Part shown: one piece after another, positions 41,878-50,064 of the stretch | How positions within the stretch are numbered: the first letter of the stretch is position 1 | Layout: every line of letters begins with the position of its first letter | Source of the DNA: Pseudomonas fluorescens | Lineage (GTDB): Bacteria; Pseudomonadota; Gammaproteobacteria; Pseudomonadales; Pseudomonadaceae | Length of the DNA stretch: 64,000 nt | Assembly (NCBI RefSeq): GCF_001307275.1 | Contig: NZ_CP012831.1 | Location: forward strand, 6,068,501 to 6,132,500 | Direction of reading: 5' to 3' | Notes under the pieces: generated by a model | Seen by the model: the letters and a program-made list of their open reading frames with translations, nothing else | The model's database searches: none | Told to the model about the DNA's origin: nothing | Position numbers and translations under genes: made by a program

Positions 41878-44103
41878 ATGGCAATCACGCAAAACAACCG
41901 TTTGGTGCAGGTCGACAGTCCCCTCGGTGGCGATGTCCTGTTGCTGCAAAGCATGGACGGCAGCGAAGAGCTGGGACGGCTGTTCCACTACGAATTGGAC
42001 CTGACCTCCGAAGACCGGGCGATCACGTTCGACCAGTTGCTAGGCAAGCCGATGGGCCTGACCCTGGAGCTGTACGACGGCGCAAAGCGCTATTTCCACG
42101 GCATCGTCTGCAGTTGCCGGCAGTTGACCGGGCACGGCCAGTTCGCCGGTTACCGCGTCAGCCTGCGGCCCTGGTTCTGGCTGCTTACGCGCACCTCTGA
42201 TTGCCGGATTTTCCAGAACAAGACAGTGCCGGACATCATCAAGCAGGTGTTCCGTGACCTCGGCTTCTCCGATTTCGAAGACAGCCTGAGCGGCAGCTAC
42301 CGTGAGTGGGAATATTGCGTGCAGTACCGTGAAACCAGCTTCGACTTCGTCAGTCGGCTGATGGAGCAGGAAGGCATCTATTACTACTTTCGCCATGAAA
42401 AAAACCGTCATGTGCTGGTGCTGGCCGATGCCTATGGTGCCCACTCCACGGCGGCGGACTATGCCTCGGTGCCCTTCTACCCGCCCGATCGGCAAATGCG
42501 TGAGCGCGACCATTTCTACGACTGGCAACTGGCACGGGAAGTCCAACCCGGCTCGCTGGCGCTGAACGACTACGACTTCCTGCGCCCGCGCGCCAGCCTC
42601 GAGGTGCGCTCCAGCGTACCGCGCAACCACACCAACGCCGACTACCCGCTCTACGACTACCCCGGTGAATACGTCCAGAGCAACGATGGCGATCACTATG
42701 CGCGTACTCGCATCGAAGCCATTCACAGTCAGTTCGAGCGTGTGCAGTTGCGCGGACGCGCCCGCGGCATCGGTTGCGGTCATGTGTTCTCGCTGACGGG
42801 ATATGACCGTGCGGACCAGAACCGTGAGTATCTGGTGGTGGCCGCCCGTTATCAGATTCGTCAGGATGCCTATGAAAGCGGGCAGTCGGACGTCGCCGAA
42901 CAGTTCGTCAGCGAGCTGGACTGCATGGATGCCAACCAGGCCTTCCGTCCTCTGCCCCTCACGCCGATGCCCATCGTCCGCGGACCGCAAACCGCCGTGG
43001 TGGTGGGCCCCAGTGGCGAGGAGATCTGGACCGACCAGTATGGCCGGGTCAAAGTGCATTTCCATTGGGACCGCCATGACCAGTCCAATGAAAACAGCTC
43101 CTGCTGGATTCGCGTCTCACAGGCCTGGGCCGGTAAGAACTGGGGATCCGTGCAGCTCCCGCGGATCGGTCAGGAAGTGATCGTCAGTTTCCTCGAAGGC
43201 GATCCGGATCGGCCGATTATCACCGGGCGCGTCTACAACGCCGAACAGACCGTGCCCTATGGGCTGCCCGCCAATGCCACCCAGAGCGGGGTGAAAAGCC
43301 GTTCAAGCAAGGGCGGCTCGCCGGCCAACTTCAATGAAATCCGCATGGAGGACAAGAAAGGCGCCGAGCAGCTGTTTATCCACGCCGAGAAAAACCAGGA
43401 CATCGAGGTCGAGAACGACGAGACCCACTGGGTTGGCCATGACCGCCGCAAGACCATCGACAACGACGAGACCGTGCACGTCAAACACGATCGCACCGAA
43501 ACCGTCGATAACAACGAAACCATCACCATTGGTGTGGATCGCAAGGAAAAGGTCGGCAATAACGAAACCATCTCCATTGGTGTGAACCGCACCGAGGATG
43601 TCGGCAGCGACGAGAAAATCACCATTGGCGCCAATCGCACCGAGAAGGTGGGCAGCAACGAGACCATCACCATCGGTGCCGACCGCACGGAAAAAGTCGG
43701 CGCCAACGAAAAAATCAGCATTGCCAGCAACCGGACCGAGGACGTGGGTGGCAACGAGACCATCGGCATCAGCGGCAACCGTAACGAAACGGTCCAGGGC
43801 AACGAAGGCATCGAGATCAACGGCAACCAGAGTACCCAGATCGGCCAGAACGAGTCCCGCGACGTTGCCCAGAACCGCAACACCAGCATCAATCAGAACG
43901 ACAGCCTGGACGTCGGCAAGCACTTTGCCCTCACCGCTGGCGATTCCATCAGCCTGACGACGGGCGACGCCAGCATCACCATGAAGAAGGACGGCACCAT
44001 CATGATCAGCGGCAAGAACATCACCATCGACGGCTCCGGCGCGATCAAGATCAAGGCCAACAAGAACGTGGTCGTCAAAGGCCAGAAGATTCTGCAGAAC
44101 TAG
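41878..44103 (+). CDS. vgrG: Type VI secretion tip protein VgrG
   Basis: 741 residues. The gp27-like base (about 1-360) has FHYELDLTSED, IVCSCRQLTGHGQFAGYRV and MEQEGIYYYFRHE. The gp5-like OB domain (about 385-470) has DQYGRVKVHFHWDR and SQAWAGKNWGSVQLPRIGQEV (central residues quoted only in part). A beta-helical needle follows, with eleven 16-residue repeats, and the C-terminus is ITIDGSGAIKIKANKN. It trimerises to form the puncturing tip of the T6SS tube and carries PAAR and effector cargo. No structural tss genes are in the window, so it is an orphan island using a T6SS encoded elsewhere. The ATG follows AAGGAAGCCGCTC. Confidence 0.97.
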   Translation: MAITQNNRLVQVDSPLGGDVLLLQSMDGSEELGRLFHYELDLTSEDRAITFDQLLGKPMGLTLELYDGAKRYFHGIVCSCRQLTGHGQFAGYRVSLRPWFWLLTRTSDCRIFQNKTVPDIIKQVFRDLGFSDFEDSLSGSYREWEYCVQYRETSFDFVSRLMEQEGIYYYFRHEKNRHVLVLADAYGAHSTAADYASVPFYPPDRQMRERDHFYDWQLAREVQPGSLALNDYDFLRPRASLEVRSSVPRNHTNADYPLYDYPGEYVQSNDGDHYARTRIEAIHSQFERVQLRGRARGIGCGHVFSLTGYDRADQNREYLVVAARYQIRQDAYESGQSDVAEQFVSELDCMDANQAFRPLPLTPMPIVRGPQTAVVVGPSGEEIWTDQYGRVKVHFHWDRHDQSNENSSCWIRVSQAWAGKNWGSVQLPRIGQEVIVSFLEGDPDRPIITGRVYNAEQTVPYGLPANATQSGVKSRSSKGGSPANFNEIRMEDKKGAEQLFIHAEKNQDIEVENDETHWVGHDRRKTIDNDETVHVKHDRTETVDNNETITIGVDRKEKVGNNETISIGVNRTEDVGSDEKITIGANRTEKVGSNETITIGADRTEKVGANEKISIASNRTEDVGGNETIGISGNRNETVQGNEGIEINGNQSTQIGQNESRDVAQNRNTSINQNDSLDVGKHFALTAGDSISLTTGDASITMKKDGTIMISGKNITIDGSGAIKIKANKNVVVKGQKILQN
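43408..43935 (+). repeat. Eleven tandem 48-bp coding repeats in vgrG
   Basis: A 16-residue unit of the form V-G-x-N-E-T-I-x-I-G-x-(D/N)-R-T-E-(K/D) repeats eleven times from residue 511 to about 686. The middle copies (3 to 7) are the most alike and the outer ones diverge. The periodic N-E and R-T-E positions fit a triple-stranded beta-helix. Confidence 0.88.
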
Positions 44104-44119
44104 CCATGGAGCGTGCGTG

Positions 44120-44575
44120 ATGACTGTCGAATACTACCTGCCCTCCTCCACTGCCACGCCGGCGCGCGTGGATGGCGTCGTGATTGGCCTGCTGCTGGAT
44201 GTGCCCAAGGCGGACGCCCCGGTCGTGGCGTTTCCCGGCTGCCCTGCTGACGGCGGCCTCCCCGCGCGTACCACCACCCCCCTCAGTCGCGAGGATATCG
44301 GGGCCCAGGTCGCGCTGATGTTCGAGGCCGGCGACCTGACCCGGCCCCTGGTGATCGGCCGCATCCAGCGCCTGCCGCAAACCTCGACGCCGGCCGTCGC
44401 CCACCTGGACGGCGAACGCTTGGAGTTCACCGCGGAGCGGGAAATCGTCCTGCGCTGCGGCAAGGCCAGCATTACCCTCACCCGCGAAGGCAAGGTGCTG
44501 ATCCGTGGGACCTACCTCTCAAGCCGATCATCCGGCGTGAACCGCATCAAGGGCGGTTCGGTGCAGATCAACTAG
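44120..44575 (+). CDS. DUF6484-type T6SS accessory protein
   Basis: 151 residues. A beta-rich N-terminal domain (VDGVVIGLLLDVP to PLVIGRIQRLP) is followed by a short needle-like tail, GERLEFTAEREIVLRCGKASI, ending SGVNRIKGGSVQIN, which echoes VgrG/DUF2345-like beta-helix tips. The ATG at 44120 has GGAG eight bases upstream. It is 16 bp after vgrG and 15 bp before the DUF2169 gene. Genes of this family occur between vgrG and DUF2169 genes in Pseudomonas islands; the role is probably adaptor or tip assembly. Confidence 0.8.
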   Translation: MTVEYYLPSSTATPARVDGVVIGLLLDVPKADAPVVAFPGCPADGGLPARTTTPLSREDIGAQVALMFEAGDLTRPLVIGRIQRLPQTSTPAVAHLDGERLEFTAEREIVLRCGKASITLTREGKVLIRGTYLSSRSSGVNRIKGGSVQIN

Positions 44576-44590
44576 ACAGGTAGTCGACTC

Positions 44591-45706
44591 ATGGAGCTGC
44601 TCAACGCCAGCAAACTGCTTGCTGCCTACACCCAGGGCATGGAGCCCGATGGCCGCGAATCCCTGGTGATCGTGGCCAAAGGCACGTTCAATTTGCCCCT
44701 GGACGGCCGGGCGGCAACCCTCGCCGACACCCAGCAACCGTTGTTGATGGCCGATGCATTCGTCGGCGAACCGGGCCTCAGTGCCCCGCTGCAGGAAATG
44801 GACTTCGCCCCGATCAAGCCATTCTGCGATGTGCTGGTACGCGGCAAGGCCTATGCCCCAGGCGGGCGGCCCGTGACGCAACTGGCCGCAGGCATTCGCG
44901 TCGGTCAGATGAGCAAGGCCTTTTCCGTCCTCGGGCCCCGCCGATGGCAACCGGGGCTATTGGGTGTTTCTCCCGGTTTGCCGCAGCCCTTTACCGAGCA
45001 GGACATCTCTTATGCCCAGGCCTACGGAGGCTCCCATCCCATGGCCAACAAGCCGGACATGCTGCATGGGTATCCGGACAATCCGAGTGGTTGCGGTTGG
45101 TTTCCAGGCAGCATCGACAGTGCGCAAATCGCCGGCAAGCCAATGCCCAATACCGAGGAGCTGGGCAAGCCGATCGACAGCCCCTCCGGCGACTTTCGCC
45201 CCATGGCGCTCGGTCCCATTGGCCGTAGTTGGCCGCAACGCGTCCGGTTTGCCGGTACTTACGACGAAGCCTGGTTGGCCGACTGCTTTCCGTTTCTGCC
45301 GCAGGATTTCGACCGTCGCTACTTCCAGGCGGCCCCCGACGACCAGCAGATTCCTTACCCGCGTGGCGGCGAGGACGTGCTGCTGCTCAACCTCACGCCC
45401 CGGGAGCACGCGAGCTTTCGCATCCCCGAAATGGACGTGCCAGTGACTTTCTTCCTGAAAAAAGGCGGCCATGAGACTGTGCAGGCGGTGATCGATACCC
45501 TGCTGATCGACACGGACGCACGCCAGGTGCAACTGACCTGGCGAGTGTCCCGTCCCCTGCAGCGCAACCTGTTCGAGATCGCCCAGGTGCTGGTCGGCAC
45601 GATGTCCACGGGCTGGTGGCGCGCCCGTGAACTGGGCAAGGATTACTACCCGTCGCTGTCCTCCCTGGTAAAAGCCAAGCAGGCGCCCGAGGAGACGGAC
45701 TGGTGA
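44591..45706 (+). CDS. DUF2169 protein, probable T6SS effector-loading adaptor
   Basis: A 371-residue protein without signal peptide. Recognisable stretches include MVSPDG-like openings (here EPDGRESLVIVAKGTFNLP), KPFCDVLVRGKAYAPGG, SYAQAYGGSHPM and the Pro/Trp-rich centre. DUF2169 proteins are encoded beside PAAR/DUF4150 effectors and have been proposed as adaptors that help load them on VgrG. The stop TGA overlaps the GTG start of the next gene (GTGA), so the two are likely translated together. Confidence 0.87.
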   Translation: MELLNASKLLAAYTQGMEPDGRESLVIVAKGTFNLPLDGRAATLADTQQPLLMADAFVGEPGLSAPLQEMDFAPIKPFCDVLVRGKAYAPGGRPVTQLAAGIRVGQMSKAFSVLGPRRWQPGLLGVSPGLPQPFTEQDISYAQAYGGSHPMANKPDMLHGYPDNPSGCGWFPGSIDSAQIAGKPMPNTEELGKPIDSPSGDFRPMALGPIGRSWPQRVRFAGTYDEAWLADCFPFLPQDFDRRYFQAAPDDQQIPYPRGGEDVLLLNLTPREHASFRIPEMDVPVTFFLKKGGHETVQAVIDTLLIDTDARQVQLTWRVSRPLQRNLFEIAQVLVGTMSTGWWRARELGKDYYPSLSSLVKAKQAPEETDW

Positions 45707-46740
45707 CCGCGCTCTGTATCATCGGCTCCGGCATGGTCAGCGCTGTCGGCCTCACTGCACCCGCAAGCTGCGCGGCGATCCGCTGCGCCATCGACAATTT
45801 CCAGGAAACCCGTTTCATCGACCAAGGTGGCGAGTGGTTGATTGCCGCCAGCGTACCTCTGGAACAGCCCTGGCGCGGCCGCATCAAGTTGCTCAAGATG
45901 GCCGCCCGCGCCATCGCCGAGGCGTTACAGAGCACCCCCGGGGTTGACCCGGAAAAGACCCCGCTGCTGCTGGGCGTGGCCGAAGCCGAGCGCCCCGGCC
46001 GTCTGGATGGCCTCGATAGAAGACTGTTGCAGGACATCGAAGCGGAACTGGGCCTGCGCTTTCACCCGGACTCCACCATCATCGCCCGCGGCCGGGTCAG
46101 CGCCGCCGTGGCCCTGCTGAATGCACGCACGCTGATCTATCAAGGCGGCCATCGCCACGTGTTGGTCGCCGGCGTCGACTCCTTCCTTTGCGGACCGACC
46201 CTGGCCGCCTTCGAAGAGCGCGAGCGCCTGCTTACCAGCGAGAACTCCAACGGTTTTATTCCCGGCGAAGGGGCTGCGGCTGTGGTACTGGCTGCTCCGG
46301 TGGCCAGCGCAACGCCGCAACTGGCTTGCATCGGCCTGGGGTTCGGTATGGAGAAGGCCACCGTGGAGGCCGAAGACATTCCTTTGCGCGCCGAAGGCCT
46401 GACACAAGCTGTACGGGCAGCCCTTGGCGAAGCCGGCTGTGGGTTGGAGCAAATGGATTATCGGCTCACCGACATCTCCGGCGAGCAGTACTACTTCAAA
46501 GAAGCCTCCCTGGCCCTCAGCCGGACCCTGCGCGTGCGCAAGGAGTTCTTCCATCTCTGGCATCCGGCCGACTGCATCGGCGAAGTCGGCGCCGCCATCG
46601 GCCCGGCCATGCTCGCGGTGGCGTTGGCCGCCAGTCGCAAGGGCTACGGCGAAGGTCCGAATATCTTCTGCCATCTTGGCAACGACGCTGGCGAGCGCGC
46701 CGTCGCGCTGCTCAGTTATCAGACTGTGAGGGCTGCCTGA
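45703..46740 (+). CDS. Catalytically degenerate ketoacyl-synthase (thiolase-fold) protein of the T6SS island
   Basis: 345 residues with the thiolase fold: CIIGSGMVSAVGLTAP at the N-terminus, HVLVAGVDSFLCGPTLAAFE (about 150-168) and GEGAAAVVLAAP (about 188). Where KAS enzymes have the nucleophile in TACASG this protein has ARGRVSA (Arg for Cys, about 128). The GHTLGAAG histidine motif is replaced by CIGEVGAAIG (about 289), so condensation activity is unlikely. The start is GTG at 45703, overlapping the DUF2169 stop. The stop overlaps the PAAR-toxin ATG. This position suggests a chaperone or adaptor role for the toxin. Confidence 0.82.
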   Translation: MTALCIIGSGMVSAVGLTAPASCAAIRCAIDNFQETRFIDQGGEWLIAASVPLEQPWRGRIKLLKMAARAIAEALQSTPGVDPEKTPLLLGVAEAERPGRLDGLDRRLLQDIEAELGLRFHPDSTIIARGRVSAAVALLNARTLIYQGGHRHVLVAGVDSFLCGPTLAAFEERERLLTSENSNGFIPGEGAAAVVLAAPVASATPQLACIGLGFGMEKATVEAEDIPLRAEGLTQAVRAALGEAGCGLEQMDYRLTDISGEQYYFKEASLALSRTLRVRKEFFHLWHPADCIGEVGAAIGPAMLAVALAASRKGYGEGPNIFCHLGNDAGERAVALLSYQTVRAA

Positions 46741-47825
46741 TGGCGAATGAAGTCTACGCCAACAATATGGAAGTCTCCTGCAAGTCGGCGGCGGGCAAGT
46801 CGATCGCCTGCTTCCCGGATGTCTGCTTCACCCCGCCCCAGGCTCCGCCCACCCCACTGGGGGTGCCGATCCCCTACCCCAATACCGGCATGGCGAAGGA
46901 TACGACCAGGGGGACGCGAACGGTCAAAATCACCGGCAAAGAGGTGATGCTCAAAGACAAGAGTTGTTTCAAGACCAGTACGGGAGATGAAGCCGGGAAT
47001 ACGCCGAAGAAAGGCGTGGTGACCAGCAAGATCAAGGGAAAGGTGTACTTCATTGCCTGGTCGATGGACGTGAAGTTCGAAGGGGAAAATGTCGTCAGGC
47101 ATTTAGACTTGATGACTCACAACCATGCGTCCAAACCCGGAAATACGCCTCCATGGGCTTATACCGACGCCTCCGCGACGGCGCCCGTGGAGCGTTGCAA
47201 GAAAGAAGTCGCCAGGAAAAACAAGGCATGTGGGGAGTTGAAGACCAAAGCCGAACGGTGTGGCGACAAGGCCTGTACGGCCGCAAAAAAGTGTTTGCTG
47301 GTCTCCAAGAAACAGGCGGACTCCAAGGCGCAGAACAGTGAAGTAGCCTGTTGTCCTGGCGAAACCGGCCACCACCTCGTTGAAGCTCACAGTTTTACAG
47401 TGCCAGGCACGAATCGCCAGACGCCGCTTCCTCAATTCCCCAACTACGACGAAAAAGACGCACCGTGCATTTGCGTGCAATGCCCTCAGGACGGAAGCGG
47501 ACGTTATGAAGGGGATCATGGCTTCATGCATGCAGCCCAAGGCAAGCTGGAACAGGCCGCGATAGAGCGCGCGCCGCCCGCTCAAAAGGATTACGCCTGG
47601 AACTATGGCCAATCCCGTGGAGCGGGCGTGCGAGCGCTCCAGCAAACCTTTCCGAAATCGAAATGCTCAAAGAAATGCCTGGAAGCGCAGCTAGACGCTT
47701 ACCACAAGAATACGGTGGGAGTCAGGGACAAAACCCCAGTGAGGACTCACACCCCCAACCTTCAAGACAATCAGAAAGAGCTGGCCCACGAAATGATCCC
47801 AGAGGTCACTATCAGTGCTTGGTAG
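46740..47825 (+). CDS. PAAR-like (DUF4150) T6SS effector with C-terminal GHH-type nuclease domain
   Basis: 361 residues. The N-terminal PAAR-like domain (about 1-125) has NNMEVSCKSAAGKSIACFPDVC, FTPPQAPPTPLGVPIPYPNTG and DKSCFKTSTGDEAGN. A Cys/Lys-rich linker (about 140-200) follows. The C-terminal domain carries GETGHHLVEAHSF (about 205), the GHH signature of Tox-GHH2 HNH/EndoVII nucleases, then GDHGFMHAAQGKLEQAA and GAGVRALQQTFPKSKCSKKCL. It is predicted to cap VgrG and cut nucleic acid in a target cell. The ATG shares its A with the previous TGA. A longer upstream frame exists but runs through the ketoacyl-synthase-like gene. Confidence 0.88.
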   Translation: MANEVYANNMEVSCKSAAGKSIACFPDVCFTPPQAPPTPLGVPIPYPNTGMAKDTTRGTRTVKITGKEVMLKDKSCFKTSTGDEAGNTPKKGVVTSKIKGKVYFIAWSMDVKFEGENVVRHLDLMTHNHASKPGNTPPWAYTDASATAPVERCKKEVARKNKACGELKTKAERCGDKACTAAKKCLLVSKKQADSKAQNSEVACCPGETGHHLVEAHSFTVPGTNRQTPLPQFPNYDEKDAPCICVQCPQDGSGRYEGDHGFMHAAQGKLEQAAIERAPPAQKDYAWNYGQSRGAGVRALQQTFPKSKCSKKCLEAQLDAYHKNTVGVRDKTPVRTHTPNLQDNQKELAHEMIPEVTISAW

Positions 47826-47846
47826 CTCAATTGGAGCAGGGACGAC

Positions 47847-48725
47847 ATGACTCAAACATTGGATTGGACGCTGAGCCGAGTAGCGGTCTTTGATAAAAAC
47901 CGCGTCTATGTACTCGCCTACTCCAAACGCGAGCCCGGCACCCGCGTTTTTCGATGGACCGGAGGATGGGACAACTATTATGTTCAAGGGATCTGCGCCG
48001 GTATCTGCGCCGTTCGCGGCGCACCTCCCGAAATCCTGACGCTGTGTGCCGATGGTCGCGTTCATCGCGCTGCGCCTGACGGGCAAGCCTACGAGGATAT
48101 CGTCGCGGAAAAACCCAGCAAGCACGGTTTGCTGCGCGACATCCGCCCTATCGGTGCAAATGTCTACGCCACCGGCTTCGGCCGCCAAGTCTATGTTCGA
48201 AAGGACAGAGTCTGGCAGCGCTGCGACAAAGGGGTGGTCGAAGACCCGACCGCCGACAGCCTCAGTGGCTTCGAGTCCATCGACGGTTTTAATGAAGATG
48301 AAATCTATGCCACCGGTAACCAGGGCGAAATCTGGTACCGCTGGCAGGGTACCTGGCAGCGCAGCGAAAGCCCGACCAACATCATTCTGGAAAACGTTCT
48401 CTGCGCGCCCGATGGCGTGGTTTACATCTCCGGCCAGTTGGGCATCGTCATGCGAGGTCGTCTCGACCGCTGGGAGCTCGTTGAGCATGAGCTCACTGAA
48501 GATACCTTCTGGGACATGGCCTGGTTCAATGATCAACTCTGGCTGTCAACCACCAAAGCCCTCTATACGCTACAAGGCGACAAGCTGGAGAAGGTCGAGA
48601 CAGGACTTCCCGGCGATCAGACCTTCAGATACCTCGACGCGAATGAGCAGTGCCTATGGTCATCCGGTGAGCGACACCTTGCCGCTTTTGACGGAGCGAA
48701 TTGGACACGCATACCCAGTCCTTGA
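47847..48725 (+). CDS. Candidate immunity protein, beta-propeller-like repeats
   Basis: 292 residues. It has no signal peptide, so it would act in the cytoplasm, where a nuclease toxin must be neutralised. Repeating strands such as VYVLAYSKR, VYATGFGRQVYVR, EIYATGNQGEIWYRWQGTW and VYISGQLGIVMRGRLDRWEL suggest a WD40/BNR-like propeller. The start follows GGAGCAGGGACGAC and is 21 bp after the toxin stop, the classical toxin-immunity order. No named immunity domain is recognisable, so the assignment is from position and fold pattern. Confidence 0.65.
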   Translation: MTQTLDWTLSRVAVFDKNRVYVLAYSKREPGTRVFRWTGGWDNYYVQGICAGICAVRGAPPEILTLCADGRVHRAAPDGQAYEDIVAEKPSKHGLLRDIRPIGANVYATGFGRQVYVRKDRVWQRCDKGVVEDPTADSLSGFESIDGFNEDEIYATGNQGEIWYRWQGTWQRSESPTNIILENVLCAPDGVVYISGQLGIVMRGRLDRWELVEHELTEDTFWDMAWFNDQLWLSTTKALYTLQGDKLEKVETGLPGDQTFRYLDANEQCLWSSGERHLAAFDGANWTRIPSP

Positions 48726-48744
48726 GACGAATGCAGAGAAATAC

Positions 48745-50004
48745 ATGGAAAGTTTGTCACCGATTCTCGACCAACATACCGAAGAGGCCAGTTTCCTCGC
48801 GGTCCTAAGGGACTATGCCGTACGTGCGCCGCACTACGATCTGGACCACCTCGGCACGCTCGACAACCGCATCGACGCCCATCTCGATGGCCTGCGTATC
48901 GCCGGCCCAGCGGGGCTGGAAACGCTGCTGGGCCAACTCGGCCCACACGCTATCGGCGAGATGTTCGCCAGCGTGGTGCTGGCTTTCGAGGCGGCCAACG
49001 GCAAAGTGCTGTCGCGGCTCAGCGAGCAGTTGCGCAGAGCCTTGGAAACGGAGCGCGGTTACCTGATGGCCCTGGGCTGGCTCGACTGGGAACGGGTGTC
49101 TCCGTGGATAGAACGTATGCTCGCCTCCCCCGAGCCGCTGTTTCGCCGTCTCGGCCTTGCGGCCTGCGGCATGCATCGCCGCGACCCCGGCCCCGCCCTG
49201 CTGGCCGGACTTTCCGATGCCGACCCAAGCGTGCTGGCACGTGCCGCCCGCACGGTTGGCGAATTGCGCCGGCGTGACCTGTTCCCGACGATGCGTGCCC
49301 ACCGCCAGCATGAGGACGCCGCCACGCGCTTCTGGGCCAATTGGGCCACTGTCCAAATGGGCGACCAGCAGGCGTTGGAGCCTCTACGCTCATTCGCCGA
49401 GCAACCGGGCGAGTTCCAGTACCGCGCGCTCTGCGTACTGCTGGCTTGGCAAGAACGCGAACCCAGCATCGCCTGGATACGGCAGTTGGTACAGGATCCC
49501 CGGGATCGGCGCATCGGCCTCCACGCCCTTGGATTGCTGGGCGATCCGGTCAGCGTGCCCTGGTTGATCCAGCAGATGAGCGACCTGCCCTACGCCCGCG
49601 TCGCCGGTGAAGCCTTCAGCCTGATCAGCGGCGCTGACTTGGCGTTGCTTGATCTGGAATTGCAGGACCTGCCGGATTTCGATGCAGGCCCGAACGACAA
49701 CCCTGAAGATCCCAATGTCGCCATGGACCCCGATGAAAACCTGCCCTGGCCCGACCCACAGGCAATCGAACGATGGTGGCAAGCCAACGGCGGACACTTT
49801 CAGGTGGGGACTCGTTACATGCTGGGATTGGCCCATAGCGAACACTGCTTTCAGCAAGCCCTTGCCCGCGGCCAGCAACGCCAGCGCATCGCCGCGGCCT
49901 GCGGTCTCGCCCGCTTCCGGCCAGACGAAGTGCTTTTCCCTACCAGCGCACCGGCTTGGCGGCAAAAGCGCTTGTTGGGAATGACGGCGCTGTTCGGGCG
50001 TTGA
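48745..50004 (+). CDS. TIGR02270 family T6SS-associated HEAT-like protein
   Basis: 419 residues. The N-terminal part (about 30-130, LDNRIDAHLDGLRIAG to GWLDWERVSPWIE) and a series of short helical pairs (GLAACGMHRRDPG, LLAGLSDADPSVLARAARTVG, LHALGLLGDPVSVPWLI) resemble HEAT repeats. The acidic segment GPNDNPEDPNVAMDPDEN (about 315) precedes WWQANGGHFQVGTRYMLG, a family hallmark. The start at 48745 follows AGAGAAATAC and lies 19 bp after the candidate immunity gene. The family occurs in vgrG islands with no known biochemical role. Confidence 0.85.
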   Translation: MESLSPILDQHTEEASFLAVLRDYAVRAPHYDLDHLGTLDNRIDAHLDGLRIAGPAGLETLLGQLGPHAIGEMFASVVLAFEAANGKVLSRLSEQLRRALETERGYLMALGWLDWERVSPWIERMLASPEPLFRRLGLAACGMHRRDPGPALLAGLSDADPSVLARAARTVGELRRRDLFPTMRAHRQHEDAATRFWANWATVQMGDQQALEPLRSFAEQPGEFQYRALCVLLAWQEREPSIAWIRQLVQDPRDRRIGLHALGLLGDPVSVPWLIQQMSDLPYARVAGEAFSLISGADLALLDLELQDLPDFDAGPNDNPEDPNVAMDPDENLPWPDPQAIERWWQANGGHFQVGTRYMLGLAHSEHCFQQALARGQQRQRIAAACGLARFRPDEVLFPTSAPAWRQKRLLGMTALFGR

Positions 50005-50064
50005 TCAGGATGTTTATATAGCGCTCCGACACCTGGCAATCACTTACCCCCCTCTGGAGGCACC

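Noticed and set aside
46188..46739. N-terminal extension of the PAAR-toxin frame
   Set aside because: It overlaps the pseudo-KAS gene in another frame; the ATG at 46740 overlaps the previous stop and begins the PAAR-like domain directly.
48046..48744. N-terminal extension of the TIGR02270 frame
   Set aside because: It runs through the candidate immunity gene; the ATG at 48745 gives the expected family start.
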